The position numbers and the translations under genes are program-made. A stretch of 64,000 bases of DNA from NCBI RefSeq assembly GCF_000350225.1, contig NW_005179207.1:13390-77389 (forward strand). The letters run 5' to 3'. Every line of letters starts with the position of its first letter. The first letter of the stretch is position 1. The stretch comes from Chondrus crispus (Eukaryota > Rhodophyta > Florideophyceae > Gigartinales > Gigartinaceae). Of this stretch, positions 53,078 through 62,810 are shown in pieces. Under the pieces are notes generated by a model that was not told the origin of the DNA, ran no database searches, and saw only the letters and a list, made by a program, of their open reading frames with translations.

Positions 53078-54400
53078 ACGTGGCCGATTACGCTCAGCCA
53101 GTCGGAGGTGCTAAAACCGAACGGCTGGTCTCGGGTTAGAAGCCCAAGCTAAAAGGGAAACCGGGACCTTAGAAATTTGCCGCAACGGAAAGGAAGGCTA
53201 GTCCGCCTCCTCTTTACTGGGACGGGCAGGTGCCCCCGGTCTTGACCCCTAACTGGGACGCCAGGACACCTGTCTCGCTACAGTAGCTGTTATTTACTGT
53301 ATACCAGCTACTGTACAAAGTTACCTAATTTGTGCCATTAACTACTGCATATTGACTAACCACCGTACGGGTTGCACACATGTGCCCGTGGCCACGATCC
53401 ATGCCGGAGGTTCTACCACGTGTGACTCGTGGGGCACCACTGTAATCTGCGGCGGGTGCGTGTACGCCAGCTCGCTACAGTAACACCTACTCCCCCGTTC
53501 GGTTCACATCTCCCCGGGGTGGTCGTGGTAAGCAATTGTACTACACAAACGACCCCAAAACTTTCCAGAACACTTCGCTTAAAGCCGACGACCGCATACC
53601 GAACACAAACTCGACATCCTTCCATCTGCAAGGGGAACCCAAGCGCCTTACAAACACAGCACGCAGTGAGAGGACTGCACTTATAACCGTTCCGTGCAGT
53701 CTTACCTACAGTCCACCCTATGTTCTTTGATATCCCAGCGATGTCTCGCACTTGAAAACGAAAGTCCCGTAGAGCCCATTCGTCTGAGAACGTTGATTTT
53801 GAAGTAGTTAGAAGTTATAGAAAAGGAACGGATGTTGACCATTAATATATCGTGGCGGATATGCTTCGCATTGCGGATTGCGCCGAGCGCAATAAAAGAA
53901 GGGAAATTTGTGGCACGCATAAGAAGAAGACGTCGACGCCGAACTTTTCGTCGTGCGACAAGCTTTGATATTGTACAATCACTTTCGCGCATGTCTGTCA
54001 GGGGGACGTGCTATTCGGATGGCGATGCTAGAATGGGATATGAAGATGTGAAGGGTGTATCCTGTGAACAGAGAGGTTACAGCTTTGGCCAGTTATGAAA
54101 GCTGTGATGGACGTGGGATGCCTCGTAAAGGAGGGTCGGCCTTTTTGAAACAAAATTTGAAGATTTTAGTGGAAAAATACCTTTTCGTTGGTCCCCATTT
54201 TCGGTTTTTGACTCGTTGGAACAAGGAGAGAATCCACAGCCACATATATTAAAAGCTACAACATATGAAACGTCAAAGCAAAAAAAGAAAACAAAACTAT
54301 CACGCAGCCAGAATAAGTATTTTATCTGCCAAAATGTTTCTAATGATCAAACATGGTATCATTTTGGCCCTATTTATTGGGCATGACTTGAAGAAAATTT
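53078..54400. other. no gene recognised
   Basis: Short open frames only. Around 53270-53560 there are CTACAGTA and CACGTG words and TTGTACTACA at about 53538-53547, reminiscent of LTR ends in this window, but no partner was found. Confidence 0.45.
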
Positions 54401-55426
54401 TTGATGCACTCAGGTGACACAACCACCTCGCAACTCAATGTTGCTGAGAGAAACGTCTCGCTTGAGCTTTCTCCTTCGCAATAAGCCGGTGTTCCTTGAG
54501 CGTCCTCCTTCCAACCATTATAGCCTCAACAATCACCCCCGCTGGCTTTGCCTACCTACACATAAGTTCGTCATTAATCTTTTCGCGTGGTTGAATAACC
54601 GCAAGACGACGCCTCAACTCTTCCTGTTCTTTCCGACGTTATTTTTCGAAATCAGCCAAATATTTCTGATAATCCTTTTCCTTTTTCTGTCTATCAAGAC
54701 ATAGCACGGTATCTGAAGTCATAACACACCCATTAGTTGTGACAATAAAACCAGATAATCAAACAACCGCGCCTGGCCCCAGAACCTTCTTGCGATGCTC
54801 CAGCCTACCATTGAATAAAACTTGTAGCTCATGGACAGATAATAAACGAAAATCATTAGATGCATTCCCAGGTAGCCCCTCAGATAAAATCTTACCTTCA
54901 TTAAGAGGCCAGATCCCAGCCTAACGAAACCCAGGTGTTATGGTTGAAGAGATAAATGCGTTGTTGTATGCCTCACATAAAATCCCACATATGTCAAATA
55001 AGTCAAGCCTATTGCTCGCCTGGACAGTTGATATAGCGCACAAAATACGATTTCACTAGTTCTTGAAAACTGAAAACGGGACGACATCTAAGGGTTGGGT
55101 TTTGCCGGATGTCTGCGCTGATAAGGCATAAACGACAACATTGTTTGTGTGCAATATCTCCAAAACGTGAAGAGATATTTGAGCTCTATACGAGTCGTAT
55201 ATCAAGAGCACATTTCGCCCGTGACGAGTCAGTGGATTTATATACTTAACGAAAGATTCTGCCGACTTCATGAAGGTGAGCGAATCCACACCACCATTTC
55301 CGCTCCGGTCGCAAGAATATATCCATGCGGCGACTTGCATGCAGGCGTTTCTTCCACAACTGAGCCCCATTGAAGAACGGAGCGATAAGGCAATCTACTT
55401 CCTTTGAATACGAACAAGGGAGGGCC
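54400..55426 (-). pseudogene. DDE_1 (pogo/Jerky-type) transposase, degenerate C-terminal part
   Basis: On the minus strand from about 55426: a GVDSLTFMKS-type stretch, NVLLIYDSYRAQ with the second catalytic Asp, and GKTQPLDVVPFSVFK with the third. These are followed beyond stops by ILCEAYNNAF, TPGFR and AGIWPLNEG, the usual tail of this transposase group, and a charged helical region down to about 54420. Several stops and shifts. The upstream part ends where the LTR of element E starts (55427), so E probably inserted into this older element. Confidence 0.65.
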
Positions 55427-55461
55427 TGTAGTATAACGCCAAGTGTTCACCAGTGTACATA

Positions 55462-55490
55462 CAGAGTAAACCCTCGTTATACTGACCCCA
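55462..55490 (+). repeat. left terminal inverted repeat of the Tigger-like element
   Basis: 29 bp; matches the reverse complement of 59860-59888 with one mismatch. Confidence 0.92.
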
Positions 55491-55759
55491 TTTGTGGCCG
55501 GTGCGGAGGAGGGCCAAAGTACACATTAACGAGGGTGCACTGTACCTTTTAGTGTAAGCCATTGTAAGCCTACTTACACCCACGAAATCAGCCCATCTTG
55601 AGGGGGCCAGGTACGATGGACTCGGCCTTCTTTTGCCCAGCAGACAGGCTGTATGAGAGGCGCAGTGAGAGCTCACAGAGCAATACTCAGCACAGTACAG
55701 ATCTGCACGGACCTGCACTACTGTACAATGACATTGTCACGTAGCGCACACGCTCTTTT

Positions 55760-58174
55760 GTGCAGAGCACGCACAGTGCTCTGCTCTCTGTTCCGCTCAA
55801 CGGATCGAAACGAAGCTCGGAGGTCTATAGATTCGACCCGTTTAGCGGAGTGGAGATCTGTGCAGGTGAGCGGATGGCCTGTCTCTGCAATGATCATCTT
55901 TTGAGTGCTCTTTATGACTGTGCGCCCGCCGTAGATGCAGCTCACATGAGAGTACTCAAGCGTGATCAGTTTGAGAAAATGAGCCCGAAAGCGGTAGATG
56001 ACAGCGACGCCCACCGCGCTGCGGCGGCGGCGCAGTCCGCGGCGGCGACAGCGAACGAGGCCGCGAGCGTGGCCACAGCGGTGCAAAGGAGGCTCGCGGA
56101 GCTTTGCAGCGAGGCGGTTTGCGCAAAGATATCGCGCAAAGCTGTAACGTCCGTCGAGAAGCTGTCGGCAGTCAAGCTACTCCGGTACCTCAGAGGTGGG
56201 GAGTGGGCAGCCAAGGCCAGAGTGAATAAGGGGGATGGTGGAGCCCCGTGGAATAACTGTACTGTCGAGGGACGCATCGGCGTGTCAAAGTCCGCAGTAA
56301 GCGCCTGGAGAAAACGTGCGAGGGATTATGAGTGCGACTCGAAGCGGGGGACGAGCGCGAAGCGCGTGCGCATAGGAGCGTACCCTCTAGATGACGACGC
56401 CCTTGAAGAGTATTTTGCCAGCGCGAGGTCTTTAGCAGGGGGCTCGAACGTCTTTTTTACGGACGTAGCCCTGCAACAGAAGGCCATCGAGCTCCAGAAG
56501 CTAATCCTTGAAAAGCTCTTTTCTCACATTGCTCACGCACAGGCGTCTGAGAGGGCCGGTGACAGCGCAGTGCTGTCTAAAGCCGCGTCGCATCTCACGG
56601 GGTTTGAAGCCTCGAGCGGCTAGGTGAGGAACTGGAAGAGTCGGGCTGGCATCGCCTCCCGCAAGGGGTGCGGGGCATCCGAGCAAGTGTCACCTGACAC
56701 GCTCACAGCTCACAGAGCAAACCTGCGCAAGAAGATCGCCGGTGTTGCCCTGGATAGCCTCGTAAATTCCGACGAGGTTGGCGTTCTGTACCGCAGCGGC
56801 CCGAGTCGCTCCAAGCAGACGGCACAGAGCCACGCAGGGCATGTAATCAGGAAGGACCGCCTGTCAGTGCTTCTTTCTGTGTCTGCAGATGAATCGAAAC
56901 TGCCTCTCTCCATAATCGGGCCGTCGAAGCGCCCCCGGTCGTTTCCCCGGCACTGCAACTTGCCCGTGGAGAAGAATGTCTTCTACTTCCACCAAGCAAA
57001 CTCGTGGATGACAAGAGGGATTTGGGCATCCATTACTCGCGGCATGGGGAAGTCGGCGGTGCTTCAGGGAAGATCTGTGGTCAATATTGTAGACAATTGT
57101 TCTGCCCATGGCATCAACGACGATGTCACGGGCTACGAGCCACTGCTCTTGCTGCCAAATCTCACTTCTGAGCTCCAGCCAGTCGATTTAGGCGAAGGCC
57201 GCAGCTTTAAGGCGGCGTATCGCCGCCTCCTTGTCGCAAAGATAATCTCGTTTGTTGATGGGATGGTGGGTGAGCAGGCGGCAGGACGAGCGCTCCCGAA
57301 GTTCAAAATATCCGAAATCGTCACATCGTGGGATGACGTTTGTATACTTGCGAAGGCCTGGGATATGGTACCAAAATCAGTCATTTTACGCTCATGGCTC
57401 AAATCAGGGATTTTATGTCCGCATCAAGACGATTCGGCCCTTCGCATACTGGAGGCCAGCGTGGATGTTGTGGAGAAGGCAAAAAGGGCGCCGTGTGGCA
57501 GCTGTCTGCCGAGTGAGAAGGAGGCCGCGTCCGCCGCTGCGGCGGCTGCTCGGCAGCGAGGAGAGCGGTACCTCAGCAGCCAGGCAGCTGACGGGCGCGA
57601 TGATGCGCCGGCCGACCTCTCGCCCGGACCCGACGCGGCGGCATGCGCCGACGCAGGCGCGCTGGAGGGCCTCGGCGGGGACCTAGAGGCGCTGCGCTCG
57701 TATGCGGGCCCCCTCGACCGCAGCTGCATCGATGACCAGCTCAGGGGCTTCATCGACAGCGACTTTAGCGTCAAGGCGTGCGCCGCGGCTGATAGCTCGG
57801 ATGATGGGTCCGCGCCGCAGATGGAGTCTGCAGCTGCTGATGCTGTAACTGACGAGGCGATCAGCCGCATTTTGGGGCCGCTCTCCACGGTGGACGAGAA
57901 GGCCGTGAATGACGGCGCGCTGAGTGTGGGTGAGGCATCTGCACAAGAGGGCGGCGAAGAGATCGAGCGAGTAGCGCTGCCAGAGTATCTCGGCACCATC
58001 TTCAAGCTGGCGCGGCAGATTCGCGGCTTTCTCACCGCCAGTGGGGAGGGTATGGATGACTCTAAGCTGTTCCTCAGGCTTCTAAGCCTCGAGGAGGAAA
58101 GAGTTGGGAAGATCATTCACACGCGCCTCAAGCAGTCGAAGATTGACCGCTACTTCTCACCTTTCCCCGGGTGA
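55760..58174 (+). pseudogene. pogo/Tigger transposase with one in-frame TAG
   Basis: One reading frame of about 800 codons with a single TAG at 56621-56623. Before it are a psq-type helix-turn-helix (GVSKSAVSAWRKRARD) and the start of the CENP-B-type second DNA-binding domain. After it come RNWKSRAGI and the DDE_1 core: D in LVNSDEVGVLYRSGPSRS, D in VNIVDNCSAHG, and D in LTSELQPVDLGEGRSFK (30 residues between the last two). The TAG stands where relatives have Trp (G-W-hydrophobic before the RNWK-like stretch), so TGG to TAG is the likely change. The C-terminal 190 residues are acidic and Ala-rich and end QSKIDRYFSPFPG, a good PCNA-binding (PIP) motif; the Drosophila pogo transposase is known to have one too. 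All catalytic Asp are present. Start uncertain; a later Met (MRVLKRDQFEKM) is also possible. Confidence 0.85.
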
Positions 58175-58396
58175 CGCATGCCTCCTTGCCCCCGGTAGAC
58201 TATCTGACAAGCTTCGTGCGCTGGACTCCTATGCTTACTTCTCCTGCCTGCACTGATTTGCTCAGTCCGTGCAAAAGATTTCATCCTCAGTGCTTTCTCA
58301 CTCTCTCACTATCTTTGTAAAGAGCTGGCCTCAACAGTTATATGCCTGCGTTTAGGAGCAAGTCTAGACTACAGCCGCGCATGCGCAGCTAGCATT
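58175..58396. other. short spacer between two convergent genes
   Basis: 222 bp between the transposase stop and the end of the protease gene; must hold both 3' ends. No clear terminator word. Confidence 0.5.
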
Positions 58397-59572
58397 CTAC
58401 AAAGGGGCTAGCGTGCCTGACTCCATAGACGCCGCCACGTGTTGACGGGCGTCAGCTGCCGCGAACTGTGACCCTAAAGGAAGCAGTGAAGCCAGCAAGT
58501 AGCAATACACAAGGGCGAAGGCCCCACAAGAGGCACTGTCACTTTGGGTGCATCTCTGGGCTGCTCGTGAGTGCACATACTCCGTCCCGCTTTCATCACC
58601 ACTTGCAGCGCAAACTACCTTATCCACCGGCTCCGACGCGGTCATGTCCACTCTGTCCAGCGACGCTACTGCTTGGCGACAATTTGGCACGGTGGGCAAG
58701 GAGTCATACGTCGTTGCCTCGCGCCTCCGCCTATCAACATGAATAAGTCTCCAGTGATTCCCAGCTGATGCGCCTATCCGCCTGATGGCCCCCGTTCCTA
58801 GGTCAACGCAATGCATAAACAAAGCATGACGAGACCTCTCCAGGCCGGGTCGCGAGGCGCTTCGACCCCTCATGAATGACGCTTCCACCAAGTCTGCATG
58901 TGTCTCACGCGATGAGGCATACGAGAGCATAAAGGAGTCGGCGATGTAGAACCCTGTCGGGGGGGCGTTAGAGAGGACATCCAAATATGCATCGACGATC
59001 TCGTCGTTGAGCCATCCACCAGCCAATCGCGGAGCCCATTCCTCGCACGCATGCTTAGACACAGACCGGACCGCCCGGCGCACCCATTCGCGCGGGCGCT
59101 GGAGTAGAGCAGTGAGCGAGGTGCCCGTAGCCGGGGGTGACGAGCCAAGGGCGCCCATGGCTGGCACGATCGGCTTGGCGCATGTCGCGGTAGGCGCCAG
59201 GCTGCTTGCCCTACTCGAACCTTTCCCACGGGCACGGCCAAAAGCGCGGGCAGCGCCTGCTACAGTCTCCTGCAAGCTTTGCCCCGCAGAGTTTGCGGAC
59301 CGCGCCGGTCGAGACCTGCGCTCAATGATGAGCGCCTGTATGACACTGCGGAAGCCCGCAAAGGGGACAAAGGGACCCGCAGCGTCAGTGCCGCTGTCGC
59401 ACATGCCGAGTACGGAGAGCGCACCCGGTTTGCGCGTGGTCTCCTTGTAGATCCACACTACACTCTGTGTACGCGCAGTGGGATGTGTGCCCTGATCAAA
59501 TACACAATGCCGTCCTAGAGGGATGGCCCGTATCCGGGATGTCTGCAAAGTCCACACGTGTACTGGTGGCAC
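58397..59572 (-). CDS. Ulp1/SENP-like (C48) cysteine protease
   Basis: 391 aa, open throughout. Ulp1/SENP enzymes remove SUMO or related modifiers from proteins. The catalytic domain spans about residues 180-370: GGWLNDEIVDAYLDVL (entry motif W187-L-N-D), catalytic His273 in GNHWRLIHVD, Asp290 in TTYDSL, Gln343 and Cys349 in CTQSDSASCGAFALVY. His-Asp spacing (17) and Gln-Cys spacing (6) equal those I know for yeast Ulp1. The N-terminal 170 residues are basic and Ala/Ser-rich without a domain I recognise. It lies within the terminal repeats of the Tigger-like element, convergent with the transposase. Ulp1-type genes are known as cargo of some Mutator-like and other eukaryotic transposons; I know of none in a pogo/Tigger element. 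The start is the first Met; later ones are possible. Confidence 0.82.
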   Translation of the reverse strand: MPPVHVWTLQTSRIRAIPLGRHCVFDQGTHPTARTQSVVWIYKETTRKPGALSVLGMCDSGTDAAGPFVPFAGFRSVIQALIIERRSRPARSANSAGQSLQETVAGAARAFGRARGKGSSRASSLAPTATCAKPIVPAMGALGSSPPATGTSLTALLQRPREWVRRAVRSVSKHACEEWAPRLAGGWLNDEIVDAYLDVLSNAPPTGFYIADSFMLSYASSRETHADLVEASFMRGRSASRPGLERSRHALFMHCVDLGTGAIRRIGASAGNHWRLIHVDRRRREATTYDSLPTVPNCRQAVASLDRVDMTASEPVDKVVCAASGDESGTEYVHSRAAQRCTQSDSASCGAFALVYCYLLASLLPLGSQFAAADARQHVAASMESGTLAPL

Positions 59573-59859
59573 CTTTTGTTTTATTTTTGATTAAAATGGG
59601 AGGGTACACATAGTGTGCAGTGTACCCCCGAATGAGAGGTCAAATGAGGAGTCCTGCCTACAACGAACCGTACCGAAAGTAACCAAAATTATACAAATCT
59701 TGGGGCCTCACTGGGCTCCAAAGTGCACTCTACCGAGGGTTCCACTGTATAGTATGGGTACACTACGATCGAGGGAAACTTTCGATTCTGGCCCATATGG
59801 GCATATGTGGCGGGCAATTCTGGCCGAAAGTGCACTATAGCGAGGGAATCACTGTATCG
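59573..59859. other. 3' subterminal region of the Tigger-like element
   Basis: Contains at least three words of the form CGAGGG..CACTGTA (near 59732, 59766 and 59841) and a GCCCATATGGGC palindrome near 59792. It would hold the promoter of the protease gene. Confidence 0.5.
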
Positions 59860-59888
59860 TGGGGTCACTATAACGAGGGTTTACTCTG
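59860..59888 (-). repeat. right terminal inverted repeat of the Tigger-like element
   Basis: Ends GGGTTTACTCTG before TA. Confidence 0.92.
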
Positions 59889-60416
59889 TACTGTACTCGA
59901 ACACCCTAGTGTGTATGACAAATACGGCATTGGTTAATTTCTAATCGGAAAGGTAATTACTTTATCATCCGGTAAGTTGGGCAGCCCAATTCGCGTTCGT
60001 GTACGTGCTGTACTCGAATCATACCGTCTAATGTATGATACCGGCGTATCTCGGTGGCGCCCCAGTGTAGGACCGGTACTGCCCGACGTGTAGTCTTACG
60101 GTTACCGTCCAGAGGACGGGGACTACAGTAGTAGATATAATAAAGAAGGGAAGAAGAAGCCCTCGACGGGAAGCATCAACTCGAGGCCTGACTCCGTTTT
60201 CCCCGGGTTTCGTCCCTAAGTCTTTTGGCTTGATTACGTTTTGACACCGCTCTACCAAACCCCAACCAACCAGCTACCGGCCTCCCCTCTGTCTTGTTTT
60301 GTGGTTCTTCCAATACGTGTGCACGGCACTCCTCGTGTCTCACACGTCGTACTACAGTAAGACGTGTCACAGCTCTCGCTACACGCAGCCGGTCGAGTAC
60401 GGCCCGTTCTACTACA
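59889..60416 (+). repeat. 5' LTR of element E, larger part
   Basis: Continuation of the LTR begun at 55427. Contains a CTACAGTAG word and ends CTACTACA before a primer-site-like TGGTCTCCCAACC at 60418. Confidence 0.65.
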
Positions 60417-60479
60417 CTGGTCTCCCAACCTAGAATTGTGAGTGCACGTTACGTTTGCTGCGCACAGCAATATCGTTGG

Positions 60480-62808
60480 CAACCGTCGTATCGTCGATAT
60501 GAGTTCGCCCCATCGTTCTATCACTGGTCCCGAAGCCGCGGAACCGTCCACTCCGGTCCCACCGCCGTTTGAACCGAGCGGAGTAGTTGAACATGCTTCC
60601 GACTTTCGCCCCACTCAAGGTGCTCCCAACATGGATTCGTATGAGAGGACGCTTCGAAACCTAGATGATATACGGCAAGCGCCCCATAACGAAGTCTATG
60701 ATGATGTCTACGAGAATTTCTGAGACAATCGCCGTGACCTAATGTTGGGTCGTTACAAATCTTTCACGCAAGGACTTGAGAGCCTTCGAGCTCACGTCGA
60801 TACGATCGAATCTCGACTCGTCCTTTACGAAAGCCTTATCCCCGATATGTCAACTGACCTGACCGACGAGCAGGTGGGCGCGTTCTCGCGACTAGCCGCT
60901 AAAGTCAATCAGCAATGAAACCGCGCGAATCGGCTGCGACGGAGAGGGTCAGATATATCCTCAACGTCCGCGAACGCTCGCGACGTGTCTCAACCGGGTC
61001 TGGTTTTGTTGCGCCCTTTCGACCCTCTTCCTACAGGTTCCGATCGTCCGAAACCGAATGAGCTTCGTCGTGAAGCTCACGCTTATGAAGCACTGACCAC
61101 AGCCGCTCTGTTTGCGTCCCGCAAGATTCCATACCGACCGGAAACGTTTTCTACGCTTCTCGCTGTGACGTCCTGCGGTCCTTTTAGGACCTCTTGAGCC
61201 TGGGATCGGTCCCACCAAGACCTTGCTTCAATAAATCAGTCACGTGGACAAATATCGACTCTATCATCTCTACGATACTTCTATTCTCGTCTCGGAGAAC
61301 AATTGCCGGACGAATTAGCAAGTATGTGAAGCGCTGCGAAGGCATTCGGCCTACAATGAAGACCTTCGATGGCTCCTCCCCGATAACGCTGCTGTCCTTT
61401 CTCAAGTACATCAGCATCACCTTCAACGCACAGCGCCTCGATGAGGGCGTAGATGTACGAGTCGTCGCTAATATCTTGGAGCGCGACGCGGAACGTCTGT
61501 ACTCTTCTTATGCCATGACGGTGTTACGATCCGGATAGCTATAGAGCACTGGATCAATTTCGTAGCCCGGGTTGGTAAAACCAGCTGATCCGCCGCTATC
61601 TTACGGAAGACGTTCTCAACGATGCCTACGAGAAGGTCTCTACGATTCGTAAACTTCTGCAGGAAAATGAAAACGTGTACGCAGATCGACTCGAAGATCT
61701 CCCGTACTTTTGCACCGCCGTGTTCTCCGATACCGCACTGGTGAACTACTCCATCTGCGGATTGGCTGTCGAAATGAGAGATGTGGTAACGGAGAACGTT
61801 TGTCGTCTTCCGTTTAGCGAACGAAACGACCTCGCCGCTGTTCGTCGCATCGCACTAGCTGAGGGTAATAATTACCGAGCTCGTTCAGGAAAAGTTTTAC
61901 CCGACATTGGAGCGAACGCGCAACGGACGCCTCAAGTACGCCCACCGAGGGCATCTTCATCTACTAGCTCAAGGTTGTATCTCACGGGACACGAAGCCCC
62001 AAGCAATCTCGTGGCTGGGAATGATGGATTCCTCGATGCGCCACCGGGCGAAAAGTTTGATGCCGTATTGATCATGCCCGGACGAGCTGTCTCCGAATCG
62101 ACAAGTTCCGATACGTTTAACAACGCTAGGTCGATGGAAGATCCGACAAGCACAACGGAAGTGGATATCACGAAGCGCATCGAACGATTCATTTTTTTCT
62201 CACATTCCTGCTTTAACGGACGAACAGGTGAGGCTGGCACAGTCGATCGTGCCGCCCAATCATCTCTACTATCTTTGCTGGCTCTGTCGCATCGTGGGAC
62301 ACACCCTCTACAGGTGCCCCTTTCTGACGGAAGAGCAGAAACTCTACTCCGCATACTGAACTACGAGTATCAGCTGGAGACGCGGTCTGATATGCGGAAA
62401 CTGCTCAGGCAGCTCCCAGACGACCCCTTCCGTCAAGCGGGGAACAGAGGCCATCAGCGACAAGTTGGTTTCCGTGAACTAAGCAAGACAGTCCTCCGAA
62501 GACCCGATCAAGGCAATCGTTCGTCCGATACGAACTACCCACGGAGTGGTGAGCAACCACATCGTGGAGGGCGTCTTCCCACGCAAGACGACCTACAAGG
62601 CGCAATGATGTACTTGCGCGATCTCGTCACCTCTGACTTCGCGACACGCGCGAGTGAAGAGACAGTAATGCTCATGCCAGCCGAGGTGGCCCGTTTTGAC
62701 GGAGATCGGCTGCACGCCGCGCGGGCGGAACAAGAGAGTCCCCAAATAGTACTACCTCAAGTCGCCCGGGTACCTCCGATGAGAGTAGCTCTTCGGAGAA
62801 AGGAGTAA
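60480..62808 (+). pseudogene. gag: gag-derived region of element E (fossil, broken)
   Basis: Matches gag of A-C in several blocks: an N-terminal MSSPHRS start, a capsid block with RPTMKTFDGSSPITLLSFLK and LERDAERLYSSYAM, a later YFCTAVFSDT-like block, and a C-terminal Arg/Gly-rich block. The region is in several frames with many breaks. Confidence 0.75.
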
Positions 62809-62810
62809 AG

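Larger units (their letters stand above)
55460..59890 (+). mobile_element. Tigger/pogo-type DNA transposon carrying a Ulp1-like protease gene
   Basis: Terminal inverted repeats of about 29 bp start CAGAGTAAACCCTCGTTATA and are flanked by TA (55460-55461 and 59889-59890). This end sequence resembles those of Tigger/pogo elements (CAGT..AACCTCGTTATA-like). The element proper is 55462-59888, 4.43 kb. Near both ends the words CGAGGG and GTGCACT recur (for example 55545, 59732, 59841), possibly subterminal binding sites. It holds a transposase gene (plus strand) and a Ulp1-type protease gene (minus strand), tail to tail. It sits inside the 5' LTR of element E. GC-rich relative to its flanks. Confidence 0.88.
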
